The notes: generated by a model from the letters alone, not told the origin. DNA of 52,161 nucleotides from QHXQ01 sp036389375 (GCA_036389375.1 DASVQA010000147.1:1-52161), one strand, 5' to 3'; shown: positions 41,575-51,109, counted from the first letter of the stretch. A program made the numbers and translations.

Positions 41575-41962
41575 GCGTTTGTTCTCCTTCGCGTTGAAAA
41601 GTATCTCGCTTGATGCCGGCGAACGTCGGGCATTTAACTAGAGACCCGCCGCCCGCAAAACATAAATTTCCAAAGGTCAGGGTGCAAACGATGTGCCGAC
41701 GCCGTCGTGCGCTTGCCGTTGCGCGGCAAAGCCCACAACCGCGTACTCGTCATGCACGCCGCGAGGGACGACCAGACGCTTTCACTTTGTTGTGAAAAGG
41801 TACGGCGATTATAACGCAAGGTCGGGAACAGTACAGCGCAAAAACGCGCGGGGCGGCGCGCGCCGCCGAAAATTTTTACTCCCTCCTTGACAGCCGCGTC
41901 CGGCTCTGGTAAGTAAGTGCTTACTTTTAGCAGCGGCGAGACAATTTAAGCGAGGTTTCCAT
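41575..41962. other. Divergent control region between the DUF883 operon and the TetR/RND operon
   Basis: A 388-nt gap without a supported gene. On the minus strand TATAAT occurs at 41813-41808 with a weak CTGTAC (41836-41831) 17 nt upstream, which could drive the DUF883 operon. On the plus strand TTGTTG-17-TATAAC overlaps the same place. A tttcac/gtgaaa inverted repeat lies at 41780-41797, and a 16-bp GC palindrome (ggcggcgcgcgccgcc, 41852-41867) precedes the TetR operator. Confidence 0.5.
41887..41926 (+). promoter_or_regulatory. Promoter and TetR-type operator of the efflux regulator
   Basis: A TTGACA -35 box (41887-41892) is followed after 17 nt by a weak TAAGTA (41910-41915). The palindrome aagtaagtgcttactt (41911-41926, 7+2+7) overlaps the -10 region. 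This is the usual layout for an autoregulated TetR repressor, whose gene starts about 37 nt downstream. Confidence 0.75.
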
Positions 41963-42688
41963 TTGACCAGAGCAGTTGACGTAGTGGCGCGCACGGACGC
42001 AAACAGCGGCGGCGGGCGCATGGCGGGCGGCGAGCGCCGCCAGCAAATTCTGCGCATAGCGATGCGCCTCTTTTCGCAGCGCGGTTTTCGCGGCACGACC
42101 ACCAAAGAGATTGCGGCGGCGGCGGGCGTCTCCGAGGCGATGGTCTTTCGCCACTTCGCCACCAAAGAGGAACTCTACTGCGCCATCCTCGATCACAAAG
42201 CCTGCGCGGGCGGTCTCGACCCGTGCCAACTGCTCGCCGACGCCATCGCGCGCAAGGACGACCGCGCGGTCTTTGAAGGGCTGGCGCGCGGCATGATGCA
42301 ACACCACGAGCAGGACACAGACTTCATGCGCCTGCTGACCCACGCCGCGCTCGAAGAACACCGGCTCGTCGAACTCTTCTTCGAGCGCAACGTCAGTCAG
42401 ATGTACGAACTGCTCGGCGGCTACATACGCGAGCGGCAACGCGACGGCGCACTCAAACAGCTTGAGCCGGCCGTCATCGTCCGGGCCTTTCTCGGCATGA
42501 TCATCCATCATTCGCTCAACAACACGCTCTGGGACAAGCGGCGCACCTTGCTCGACATACCCAACGAGCGCGCGGCAGAGGCGTTCACCGAATTGCTGCT
42601 CAACGGCATCGCCAACCCGAGCGCCGCCGCGACGAACGGCAAAGCCCGGCCCGCCGCGCGCAGGAAAAAGGCCAACAAAGAGAGATAA
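41963..42688 (+). CDS. TetR-family repressor of the RND efflux operon
   Basis: 241 residues from TTG 41963, or about 222 from ATG 42020 (MAGGERRQQ). The helix-turn-helix segment reads LFSQRGFRGTTTKEIAAAAGVSEAMVFRHFATKEELYCAIL, followed by a helical ligand domain and a basic tail. It is transcribed toward the adaptor, pump and channel genes, with a palindrome upstream that it probably binds. The inducer cannot be deduced. Confidence 0.9.
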   Translation: MTRAVDVVARTDANSGGGRMAGGERRQQILRIAMRLFSQRGFRGTTTKEIAAAAGVSEAMVFRHFATKEELYCAILDHKACAGGLDPCQLLADAIARKDDRAVFEGLARGMMQHHEQDTDFMRLLTHAALEEHRLVELFFERNVSQMYELLGGYIRERQRDGALKQLEPAVIVRAFLGMIIHHSLNNTLWDKRRTLLDIPNERAAEAFTELLLNGIANPSAAATNGKARPAARRKKANKER

Positions 42689-42691
42689 AGG

Positions 42692-42705
42692 GCCAAAATT
42701 TTGGC
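42692..42705. promoter_or_regulatory. 14-bp palindrome between the TetR and adaptor genes
   Basis: gccaaaattttggc is perfectly self-complementary and lies 3 nt after the TetR stop and 65 nt before the adaptor start. It differs from the operator at 41911-41926. It may be a second operator or a small hairpin; the evidence is only symmetry. Confidence 0.4.
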
Positions 42706-42770
42706 AACAGCCCGGCACGGTTACTCATTGATATTCGCTGGCATTCATTCTGAGCATCAGGTTTCTGCTT

Positions 42771-44030
42771 ATGATCTCCCGCACTAAATTAACGCTCCTC
42801 TTATCGCTCGTCGCCCTCTGCACCGTCGCCGCTTTCATGAGCGCGTGCGGCGGCGCGCGCAGCGACGCGAAGGCGAAGAACGCGAACACGCAGGCGACGC
42901 CCGAAGCCGTACAAGTGACGACCGCCGCCGCCATCATGCGCGATGTGCCGCACTACATCGAAGCGACCGGCAGTCTCATCGCCGACGAACAGACCGACGT
43001 TGCGCCATCGGTCGCGGGGCGCGTCGTCGCCACCGGCGTGGACTTGGGCAGCTACGTGCAGAAGGGCGCGGTGCTCGCTCGTCTGGACGATGCGGACGCG
43101 CGCCTCCGGCTCGAACAGCTAAAGGCGCAGGCGGCGCAGGCACAGTCCGCCGTGCGGCAGGCGGAGGAGCGGATCGGGCTGCGGCCCGGTCAGGCTTTTG
43201 ATCCGAACCGCGTGGCCGAGGTCGGCTCGGCCAAAGCTGCGCTCGATTTAGCCGAGAAACAGTTGCGCCGCTTCACGCAGTTGTTGGAATCGGGCGACGT
43301 GTCGCGCTCGGCCTACGATCAACAGAAGGCGCAGCGCGATCAGTTGCAGCAACAGTACGAGGCGCAACTTGCCGCCGCGCGCCAGAATTTCGCGGGCGTC
43401 GCAACGGCCCGCGCCGCCGCCCAAGCCGCGCAGGCACAGGTCGCGCAGGCCGAGAAATCGATCCGCGATGCCGTCGTCTATGCGCCCATCGGCGGCTACG
43501 TCGCAGACCGGCCGGCGGACGTGGGCGAGTACGTCACCACCGCCTCGAAGATTGCGACCATCGTCCGCACGAACCCGCTCAGGCTGCGCATAGACATTCC
43601 CGAACAACTCATCTCAAGCGTGCAGACAGGCCAAAGCCTCTCGGTTGCGACGAGCGCCTATGCGGATCGCAGTTTCGCCGGCCGCATCGCCCGCATCTCG
43701 CCGAACGTGACCGCCACCTCGCGCACGCTCACGGTCGAGGCCGAAGTGGACAACGGCCAGAATCTCTTGAAGCCCGGCCAGTTCGCCACCGTCCGCATCC
43801 TGCTGCCGAAGGCCGAGCCGGCCGTGCTCATCCCGGCGCGCGCCGTCCGCACGCAGGAGAACACGAGCCGCGTCTTTGTCATTAAAGACGGCCGCGTCGA
43901 GGAGCGCGTCGTCCAACTCGGCCAGCCGGAAGGCGACCTCGTCGAGATCAAGACCGGCGTCCGCGAAGGCGAGCCTGTCGCCACCAGCAACATCGAACAA
44001 TTGAAAGACGGAGCACAGGTCAGACAGTAA
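42771..44030 (+). CDS. RND efflux periplasmic adaptor (membrane fusion protein), lipoprotein
   Basis: The 419-residue protein has a lipoprotein signal ending in MSAC (lipid-attachment Cys26), a barrel-sandwich domain (IEATGSLIADEQTDVAPSVAGRV), a coiled-coil hairpin (~110-235), and beta-barrel and membrane-proximal domains ending with VVQLGQPEGDLVEIKTGVREGE. It bridges the pump encoded next (56 nt downstream) to the outer-membrane channel. Confidence 0.94.
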   Translation: MISRTKLTLLLSLVALCTVAAFMSACGGARSDAKAKNANTQATPEAVQVTTAAAIMRDVPHYIEATGSLIADEQTDVAPSVAGRVVATGVDLGSYVQKGAVLARLDDADARLRLEQLKAQAAQAQSAVRQAEERIGLRPGQAFDPNRVAEVGSAKAALDLAEKQLRRFTQLLESGDVSRSAYDQQKAQRDQLQQQYEAQLAAARQNFAGVATARAAAQAAQAQVAQAEKSIRDAVVYAPIGGYVADRPADVGEYVTTASKIATIVRTNPLRLRIDIPEQLISSVQTGQSLSVATSAYADRSFAGRIARISPNVTATSRTLTVEAEVDNGQNLLKPGQFATVRILLPKAEPAVLIPARAVRTQENTSRVFVIKDGRVEERVVQLGQPEGDLVEIKTGVREGEPVATSNIEQLKDGAQVRQ

Positions 44031-44085
44031 CGATAAAGCGATCAAGTTTTCTGGCTGACCGCACGTCGCTAACAGCTAACACAAC

Positions 44086-47000
44086 ATGCAAAAGCTTGCC
44101 GAAATCTGCGTCCGCCGGCCCGTATTCGCCACGATGTTGATCCTGTCGCTGACGGTCGTGGGCATCTTCTCGTTCTTCTCGCTCGGCGTCGATCTGTTCC
44201 CGAAGATCGATCTGCCGACGATCACCGTCACGGTCGTCAATCCCGGCGCGTCGCCGCAGGAGATCGAAACGGAAGTGACGGACAAGATCGAGTCCGCCGT
44301 CAACACCATCAGCGGCATAGACGAGTTGCGCTCCACCTCGGTCGAGGGCGTCTCGCAGGTCTTTATCACCTTCCTGCTTGAGAAGAACGCCGACATCGCG
44401 GCGCAGGAGGTGCGCGACAAGGTCGGCCTCATCGTCAACGATCTACCGGAGACGGCCGAGACGCCCATCGTGCAAAAGCTCGACACGGACGCCGCGCCCG
44501 TCCTGCGCATCGCCGTCTCTAGTCAACGCTCTCTGCGCAAAGTGACCGACATCGCGGACAAGCAGATCAAGAAGCGCATCGAATCCATCAACGGCGTCGG
44601 CAACGTCGAGATCGTGGGCGGCGCAACGCGCGAGATCGAGATTTACCTAGACCCGGACAAGATGCGCGCCTTCAACGTGACCGTGCCGGAAGTCGTCGCG
44701 TCCGTCAGGCAGCAGAACATGGAAGTACCGGGCGGGCGCGTGGACGAAGGCACGCGCGAACTGACGGTGCGCACGCTCGGGCGCATCCAGAACCCGGCCG
44801 ACTTCAACAACATCGCTATCTCGGAGCGCGGCAACTATCCCGTCAAACTCTCCGACATCGGTTACGCCGAAGACGGCACGGAAGAGATGCGTACGTCCGC
44901 GATGCTCAACGGGACGCCGGCCGTCACCCTCGTCGTCTCGAAGCAATCGGGGCAGAACACGGTGGCGGTGGCCGAGGCGGTGAAGGAGCGGCTCAGAGAG
45001 ATTCAGGATACGCTGCCGGCGAACGTCCGCACGGAGATCGTCGGCGACCAGTCGATCTTCATCAAGGCGGCGGTCGAATCAATCGAGAAGCACCTTGTCG
45101 AAGGCGGCATCCTCGCCGCCATCGTCGTCTTTCTCTTCCTCTGGAACTTCCGTTCGACCTTCATCGCGGCGATTGCGATTCCTACGTCTATCGTTGCCAC
45201 GTTCGGGCTGATGGCCGCGATGGGCTACACGCTCAACCAGATCACGATGCTCGCGCTGACGCTGATGGTCGGCATCGTGATTGACGATGCCATCGTCGTC
45301 TTAGAGAACATCTTCCGCTTCGTCGAAGAGAAGGGCATGCCGCCGTTTCAAGCGGCGATTGAGGGCACGAAGGAGATCGGTCTGGCCGTGATGGCGACGA
45401 CGCTCTCGCTCCTCGCCGTCTTTATCCCGGTCGGTTTTATGCAAGGGATCGTCGGGCGCTTCATGTCATCGTTCGGGTTCACGTCGTCGTTTGCCATCGC
45501 CGTCTCGCTGCTCGTCTCGTTCACGCTGACGCCGATGCTTGCCGCGCGTTTGCTCCGGCGCAAACAGCGCCAACTGTCGGCGGCGGTTGGGAGCGAACCT
45601 TCGGAAGGTGGTGCGCCCGTCGGCTTAGCCAACGAGTCGCGCGTCGTCGCGGGCGAGCCGGACGCGGAGCAACTGGCCGTCGGGCCGGAAGAGTCTGTGG
45701 CCCACGTCGCCGCCGAGCGCCGCCCGCGCGAGAGCGCGCACAACTCGAAAGAAGGGCGCTTCTATCGTCCGATTGATCGCACCTACAAGTGGCTGCTCGA
45801 ATGGGCGATGGCGCATCGCTGGGTTGTGGTGGGCTTGTGCGCGCTCGTCATCTTGAGCATCGTGCCGCTCTTTATGCTGGTCGGCAAAAACTTTCTGCCC
45901 GTTGACGATCAATCGCAGTTCGAGATCAGCGTGCGCGCGCCCGAAGGCACGACGCTCGCTTCGACCTCGACGCTGGTTGAACGCATCGCGGCGGACGTGC
46001 GCCGTCTGCCCGGTGTGACCGATACGCTCGTCACCATCGGCGGCGGGCAGCAGGAGTTGGTCAACACCGCTTCGATCTACGTCAAACTCGCCGACATCAA
46101 TCAACGCAAAGACTCGCAGATCGCGCTGATGGTCAAAGCGCGCGACCTGCTCGGGCGTTATCCGCAGAACCTGCGGACGAGCGTGCAGCAGGTGCAGGCT
46201 ATCTCCGGCGGCGGCTTCCGCAACGCCGACGTGCAGTACGTCATCGGCGGGCCCGACCTGCAAAAGCTGACGCAGTATTCCGAGCAGTTGGTGCAAAAGC
46301 TCAAGACGATCCCCGACGTGGTGGACGTGGATTCAACCTTAATTAACGGCAAGCCGGAACTGCGCGTCGAGATAGACCGGCCGCGCGCGGCCGATCTGGG
46401 CGTGCGCGTCGGCGACATCGCGCAGGGCCTCAACGTGCTGGTCGCGGGGCAGAAGGTTTCGACCTTCAACCGCGGCATAGATCAGGACGACGTGCGCGTG
46501 CGCGCGATGGGCGAAGCGCGGGCGAGCAAGGAGAATCTGGCGCGGCTCTTTGCTTCCTCAAGTAAGGTCGGCTGGGTGAGCCTCGACAATCTGGTGCGGA
46601 TCGAAGAGGGCACGGGGCCTTCGGCAATTGAGCGGCTGAACCGGCAGCGACAGGTGACGGTAACGGCGAACGTGCGCCCCGGCGGCTCGCAGGCGGCCGT
46701 CATCAGTCAACTCAACGACTACGTCAAGACCATGAACATCGAGCAGGGTTATTCGACCGGCCTGGCCGGGCGCTCGAAGGAACTAGGCAAGGCCGGTTTC
46801 TACTTCCTGCTCGCCTTCTCGCTCTCGTTCATCTTCATGTACATGGTGCTGGCGGCGCAGTTTGAATCGTTCATCCACCCGGTCACGATTCTTTTGACGC
46901 TCCCGCTCGCCATCCCGTTCGGTATCCTCTCGCTGTTGCTAACGGGGCAGACGGTCAACATCTTTTCCGGCCTCGGCCTGCTGCTGCTGTTCGGCGTGGT

Positions 47001-47388
47001 CAAGAAGAACGCCATCTTGCAGATCGACCACACGAACGAACTGCGCGCGAAGGGCATGGATCGCCACGACGCCATCATTCAAGCGAACCGCGACCGCCTG
47101 CGCCCCATTTTGATGACGACCATCGCGCTCGTCGCCGGCATGATGCCGCTCGTGCTGTCGAGCGGGCCCGGTTCGGGCACGAACAGATCAATCGGCGTGC
47201 TCGTCGTCGGCGGGCAGTCGCTCTGCCTGTTGCTGACCTTGCTGGCCGTGCCCGTCTTCTATTCGCTGTGGGACGATCTGGGGCGCAGTCGCGTCTGGGG
47301 CCGCGCGGCGGCCACGGTCGGCGGCGCGTTCGCGTGGGCACGCCGCCGCGCGGCGACCGCCGCCGGCACGCTCTTTGGCAAGTTCTAA
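44086..47388 (+). CDS. RND multidrug/hydrophobe efflux pump (AcrB/HAE1 type)
   Basis: The 1100-residue protein has the classical duplicated plan: N-terminal TM1 (CVRRPVFATMLILSLTVVG), large porter loops with DLPTITVTVVNPGASPQEIE, TM2-6 with the proton-relay aspartates in VGIVIDDAIVVLENI, and the second half with VKKNAILQIDHTNELR. It exports hydrophobic compounds using the proton gradient. Between TM6 and TM7 an extra hydrophilic stretch of about 70 residues (~485-555, rich in Ala, Glu, Gly and Ser) lengthens the cytoplasmic loop. The gene overlaps the frame of the channel gene. Confidence 0.96.
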   Translation: MQKLAEICVRRPVFATMLILSLTVVGIFSFFSLGVDLFPKIDLPTITVTVVNPGASPQEIETEVTDKIESAVNTISGIDELRSTSVEGVSQVFITFLLEKNADIAAQEVRDKVGLIVNDLPETAETPIVQKLDTDAAPVLRIAVSSQRSLRKVTDIADKQIKKRIESINGVGNVEIVGGATREIEIYLDPDKMRAFNVTVPEVVASVRQQNMEVPGGRVDEGTRELTVRTLGRIQNPADFNNIAISERGNYPVKLSDIGYAEDGTEEMRTSAMLNGTPAVTLVVSKQSGQNTVAVAEAVKERLREIQDTLPANVRTEIVGDQSIFIKAAVESIEKHLVEGGILAAIVVFLFLWNFRSTFIAAIAIPTSIVATFGLMAAMGYTLNQITMLALTLMVGIVIDDAIVVLENIFRFVEEKGMPPFQAAIEGTKEIGLAVMATTLSLLAVFIPVGFMQGIVGRFMSSFGFTSSFAIAVSLLVSFTLTPMLAARLLRRKQRQLSAAVGSEPSEGGAPVGLANESRVVAGEPDAEQLAVGPEESVAHVAAERRPRESAHNSKEGRFYRPIDRTYKWLLEWAMAHRWVVVGLCALVILSIVPLFMLVGKNFLPVDDQSQFEISVRAPEGTTLASTSTLVERIAADVRRLPGVTDTLVTIGGGQQELVNTASIYVKLADINQRKDSQIALMVKARDLLGRYPQNLRTSVQQVQAISGGGFRNADVQYVIGGPDLQKLTQYSEQLVQKLKTIPDVVDVDSTLINGKPELRVEIDRPRAADLGVRVGDIAQGLNVLVAGQKVSTFNRGIDQDDVRVRAMGEARASKENLARLFASSSKVGWVSLDNLVRIEEGTGPSAIERLNRQRQVTVTANVRPGGSQAAVISQLNDYVKTMNIEQGYSTGLAGRSKELGKAGFYFLLAFSLSFIFMYMVLAAQFESFIHPVTILLTLPLAIPFGILSLLLTGQTVNIFSGLGLLLLFGVVKKNAILQIDHTNELRAKGMDRHDAIIQANRDRLRPILMTTIALVAGMMPLVLSSGPGSGTNRSIGVLVVGGQSLCLLLTLLAVPVFYSLWDDLGRSRVWGRAAATVGGAFAWARRRAATAAGTLFGKF

Positions 47389-47422
47389 CTGCCGTCTGAG
47401 GTTCAAGCGCAAAAATTTTCTT

Positions 47423-49669
47423 ATGAGCTATCATCTAACGAAAAAACTTTTAGCCGCGACGGCGCTCCTGGTGCTTTCGGCACTCGCCGCGCCGGGCGCA
47501 CGCGCGCAACAGACGCCGCCGCCTGCTGCGCCGCTCTTAGTAGATGCCAAAGAGCGACGCGAGGAATTGACCGTCATCAAAAGCGACGAGGTCAGCGAGT
47601 TTGCGCCGCCGCAGACGGGGCAGACCGTGACGCCGCCGTTTGTGCCAGCGCCCGCCGGCAGCACGACGCAGGGCGCAGCGCCGACCAGCGCGACGCAGAC
47701 GACGGGCAGCGCGCAGACGCCCGCACCATCGGCCAACACGCCGCCGGGTCAGACTCCGCCCGCGCCGCCTGCAAACACCGCCCCGCTCAACCCGAACGCG
47801 CAGGCGCAGCAATCCGCGCAGCCCGCGCCGCAGGGGCCGACGACGACGCAGAACCCGAACGCATCGCAGCCGGCCGCGCCGCCGCAAGTGCCGGTCAATC
47901 CGCCCAGCACGCAGCCGGGGCCGGCCACCTCGCCGCAGGGGTCACAGATCGCGCCGCCGCAGAGTCCGCCCGCGCCGGGGCGCGAGAGTGTGCCCGCCGC
48001 CGCGCCCACGCACGAGTTGCCGCTCGACGTGCCAACCATCGCGCCGGATTACAAGAGCGCGCCCGCGCCCTTTCCCGAACTCGGCCGCGTCGGCGTGGAC
48101 ATGACCGAGCAGCGCCCGCTCGCCCTGCGCGAAGCGATTGAGTTGGCGTTGAAGAACAGCAAGGACATCGAAGTGGCGCGCGCAAACGTGCGCGTCGCAG
48201 AGTTTGATCTGCTCGGCGCACGCGGCGTCTATGATCCGCGTTTCACATCGCTCACATATTACGAGCGCACGAAGACGCCTTCGTCGAGCATCCTGAGCGG
48301 CGGCTCGAACGGCGCGGTCACACAATCGGACGTAACGGGCACGATGCGCTTCGAGGGGCTGACGCCGAAGTGGGGCGGCGGCTATCGCGTGGACGCTTCG
48401 ACCGTCAGGCTTACCACCGACAACCTGTTCGTCTCGCTCAATCCGCAGTTTCAGCAGGCGCTCACCTTCAGCTACACGCAGCCGCTGCTACGTGGTTTGC
48501 GCTTCGACCAGAACCGCCAGCGCATCGAGATCGCAAAAAAGAATCTCTCGCTGACGGACGCGCAGTTTCGCCAGCGCGCCATCGAGACCATCACGAACGT
48601 GCAGCGCGCCTACTGGGACTTGGTCTTCACGCTGCGCAACTTGCAGATTCAACGCGACGCCGTGCGCGACGCCCGCGCGCAGCTTGAACACAACAAGCGG
48701 CTCGTCGCCGAAGGCATGCTCGCGCCGATTGACGTGGTGGCGGCCGAAGCGCAGGTCTCCGGCTTCGAGCAGAGCGTCTACACCGCGCTCGATGATGTGA
48801 ACCGCGCCGAGAACACGTTGAAGAATCTGATCGCGGAGAACCGGCTCGCGGACGTTTGGCACGTCGCGCTCGTGCCGACCGACACGGTGGACGTAGAGCC
48901 GCCCGCGCTCACGCTGACCGACGCGATGGACGCGGCCCTGCGTGCCCGCCCCGAAGTGCAACAGTCGGACGTGCTCGCCGCCATCAACGAACTCGACACG
49001 CGGCTTGCGCGCGAGCAGACGCGGACGCAACTCGATCTGGTCGGCAGCTATGGTCTCGTCGGGCTTGCCGGCACGCTCGGCAACACGAACAACCCGCTGA
49101 CCGCGCAGAACACGATCCTGCGCGACCGCGTCAACCAGCTTTCGACCATCGCGGGCTTGCAGCCGCTGCCCGCCGCGCCGCCGGCCACCATCGCGCCGGA
49201 ACTCGTGGGCGGCGTCGGCCAATCGCTCACGAACCTCGCCGCGAACCGCTTCAACAACGTGCGCGTCGGCGTGCAGTTGAACCTGCCCCTGCGCAACCGC
49301 ACGGCTGAGGCGCAGCTTGGCCGCTCGCTCGTCGAGCGCGACCGCATCAGGACGCAGCGCGAACAGTTGGAGCAACTCATTCAGGTGGACGTGCGCAACG
49401 CCTTGCAGCAGACGCGCACGGCCGAATCGCGTTTGCGCGCCGCCGCCGCCGCGCGCGACGCCAGCGAGCAGCAGTACGCGAGCGAACAGCGCCGTTTCGA
49501 CGCCGGGCAAAGCACCATCTTTCTCGTGCTCGAACGCCAGACGGCACTCGCCACCGCACGCGGCAACGAACTGCGCGCGCAGACCGAACTCAACAAGGCG
49601 ATTGCCGAACTGCAACGCGCAACCGGCAACGCGCTCGAAGCCAACCACGTGCAGGTGAGCGTGCGCTGA
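47423..49669 (+). CDS. TolC-family outer-membrane channel with long Pro-rich N-terminal extension
   Basis: About 748 residues. A signal peptide (LLAATALLVLSALAAPGARA) is followed by about 150 residues of Pro/Gln/Thr/Ala low complexity (~60-210), then a TolC-like channel: LALREAIELALKNSKDIEVARANVRVAE and helical repeats with NVQRAYWDLVF and QQTRTAESRLRAA. Most TolC proteins lack such an extension; it could cross or bind peptidoglycan. The frame can begin at 47375 within the pump gene, but ATG 47423 gives a proper signal peptide. It completes a tripartite efflux system. Confidence 0.92.
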   Translation: MSYHLTKKLLAATALLVLSALAAPGARAQQTPPPAAPLLVDAKERREELTVIKSDEVSEFAPPQTGQTVTPPFVPAPAGSTTQGAAPTSATQTTGSAQTPAPSANTPPGQTPPAPPANTAPLNPNAQAQQSAQPAPQGPTTTQNPNASQPAAPPQVPVNPPSTQPGPATSPQGSQIAPPQSPPAPGRESVPAAAPTHELPLDVPTIAPDYKSAPAPFPELGRVGVDMTEQRPLALREAIELALKNSKDIEVARANVRVAEFDLLGARGVYDPRFTSLTYYERTKTPSSSILSGGSNGAVTQSDVTGTMRFEGLTPKWGGGYRVDASTVRLTTDNLFVSLNPQFQQALTFSYTQPLLRGLRFDQNRQRIEIAKKNLSLTDAQFRQRAIETITNVQRAYWDLVFTLRNLQIQRDAVRDARAQLEHNKRLVAEGMLAPIDVVAAEAQVSGFEQSVYTALDDVNRAENTLKNLIAENRLADVWHVALVPTDTVDVEPPALTLTDAMDAALRARPEVQQSDVLAAINELDTRLAREQTRTQLDLVGSYGLVGLAGTLGNTNNPLTAQNTILRDRVNQLSTIAGLQPLPAAPPATIAPELVGGVGQSLTNLAANRFNNVRVGVQLNLPLRNRTAEAQLGRSLVERDRIRTQREQLEQLIQVDVRNALQQTRTAESRLRAAAAARDASEQQYASEQRRFDAGQSTIFLVLERQTALATARGNELRAQTELNKAIAELQRATGNALEANHVQVSVR

Positions 49670-49678
49670 TGGAAAATG

Positions 49679-49772
49679 CTCACGCAAAGGGGCAAAGCCG
49701 CGAAGAGGCACGCAAAGAAGTTGAATAGTCGGTTTTGCGTTCTGCCTCTCCGCCTTTGCGCCTTTGCGTGAG
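49679..49772. repeat. CGCAAAGG-type inverted repeat between channel and second adaptor
   Basis: The left arm from 49679 (ctcacgcaaaggggcaaagc and onward to about 49710) pairs with the right arm ending at 49772 (gcctttgcgcctttgcgtgag), with a few mismatches. The unit is a tandem CGCAAAGG octamer. It begins 9 nt after the channel stop. Confidence 0.8.
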
Positions 49773-49807
49773 GTTGTTTCTGCTCAACTTCGACGGGGCC
49801 GCGATAG

Positions 49808-51109
49808 ATGCCGGACGCCAACACGCCACCCGATCAGTCAAAGCCGACAGCGCACTCCGACGAAACGTCCGCGCCGCAAGTCTCCGCGCCCAACGGCGCA
49901 CCGTCCGCATCGAAACGCAAACGCATCGTCCGTCCCGTCGCCGTGCTGGCGCTCGTCCTGCTCGCCGGCTTCCTCTTCTGGCGCTTCTTCCTGCGCAAGC
50001 CCGCTGTGCCGCCCAACATCATTCAAGTGACGGGGCGCGTCGAAGGCGATGATGCAGCCATCGCCGCCAAGACGGCCGGGCGTATCCGCGAGATCAACGT
50101 GCGCGAAGGCGATCAGGTCACGGCCGGACAGGTCATCGCCGTGCTGGACGACGTGCAGGTGAAGGCGCGCGAAGAGGGCGCGCAGTCGGCAGTCGAACAG
50201 GCGGAAGCGCGGCGGCAACGCGCCGAACAGCAGATCGGTGTGCTGCGGGCGCAGCTTGAGCAGGCGCAGTTGGGTGTTGCGCAGGCGCGCACCGACGCGC
50301 AGGGGCGCGTGCATCAGGCGGAGGCGCAGGTCGCAGCGGCCGAGGCGCAACTGGCGCAGGCCGAAGCAGCCTACAGTCAGGCGCGCTACGATGCGGAGAA
50401 GTTCACCAAGCTGGCGGGGCAGGGCGACGCGTCCGAGCGCACGGCCGTGCAGGCGCGCACCGCCGCCGAGGCGCAACGCGCCCTTGTGCAGGCGGCGCGC
50501 AAACAGGTGGACGCGGCGCGCGGTTCTTTGCAAACGGCGCGCGCGAATCTAGTCAACCCGCAGATCAGATCGTCGCAGGCGAGCGTCGTCGAACAACAGA
50601 TCGCGCAAGCGCAGGTGGACGTGACGGCCGCCAACGCCGAGATTGAACGCGCCCGCGCGCAGTTCCGCGAGGCGGAAGCGAACCGCAGCGACTTGCAGAT
50701 CGTCGCACCCTTCGACGGCACGGTTGCCACGCGCACGGCCGAGCCGGGCGAGGTCGTCGCCGCCGGCACGCCCATCGTCACCATCGTCAATCTGAATAAA
50801 GTTTATCTGCGCGCGTTCGTGCCCGAAGGCGAGATCGGGCGCGTCAAGCCGGGCCAGGCGGCGCGCGTCTATCTGGACACGGCGCGGGGCGGGGGCGCGC
50901 AGGCGCTCGAAGCGATTGTCGAACGCATTGACCCGGAAGCGTCGTTCACGCCGGAGAACACATACTTCCGCGAGGAGCGCGTCAGGCAGGTGGTCGGCGT
51001 CAAGCTGGCGCTCGTCCACGCGCAGGGGTTCGCCAAACCGGGCATGCCCGCCGACGGCGAGATACTGGTCGAAGGCACGGTCTGGCCGCTCGACACGGGA
51101 CGACGGTAA
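49808..51109 (+). CDS. HlyD-family adaptor of an ABC exporter (YbhG-like)
   Basis: The 433-residue protein has a cytoplasmic N-terminus, one membrane segment (VAVLALVLLAGFLFWRFFL, ~40-60), a lipoyl-like half (GRVEGDDAAIAAKTAGRIREI), a very long Ala/Gln-rich coiled-coil hairpin (~105-290) and the second half with LQIVAPFDGTVATRTAEPGEVV. The next gene is an ABC ATPase of the YbhF type, so this is probably the adaptor of an ABC-2-type exporter that may share the upstream TolC-like channel. Confidence 0.92.
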   Translation: MPDANTPPDQSKPTAHSDETSAPQVSAPNGAPSASKRKRIVRPVAVLALVLLAGFLFWRFFLRKPAVPPNIIQVTGRVEGDDAAIAAKTAGRIREINVREGDQVTAGQVIAVLDDVQVKAREEGAQSAVEQAEARRQRAEQQIGVLRAQLEQAQLGVAQARTDAQGRVHQAEAQVAAAEAQLAQAEAAYSQARYDAEKFTKLAGQGDASERTAVQARTAAEAQRALVQAARKQVDAARGSLQTARANLVNPQIRSSQASVVEQQIAQAQVDVTAANAEIERARAQFREAEANRSDLQIVAPFDGTVATRTAEPGEVVAAGTPIVTIVNLNKVYLRAFVPEGEIGRVKPGQAARVYLDTARGGGAQALEAIVERIDPEASFTPENTYFREERVRQVVGVKLALVHAQGFAKPGMPADGEILVEGTVWPLDTGRR

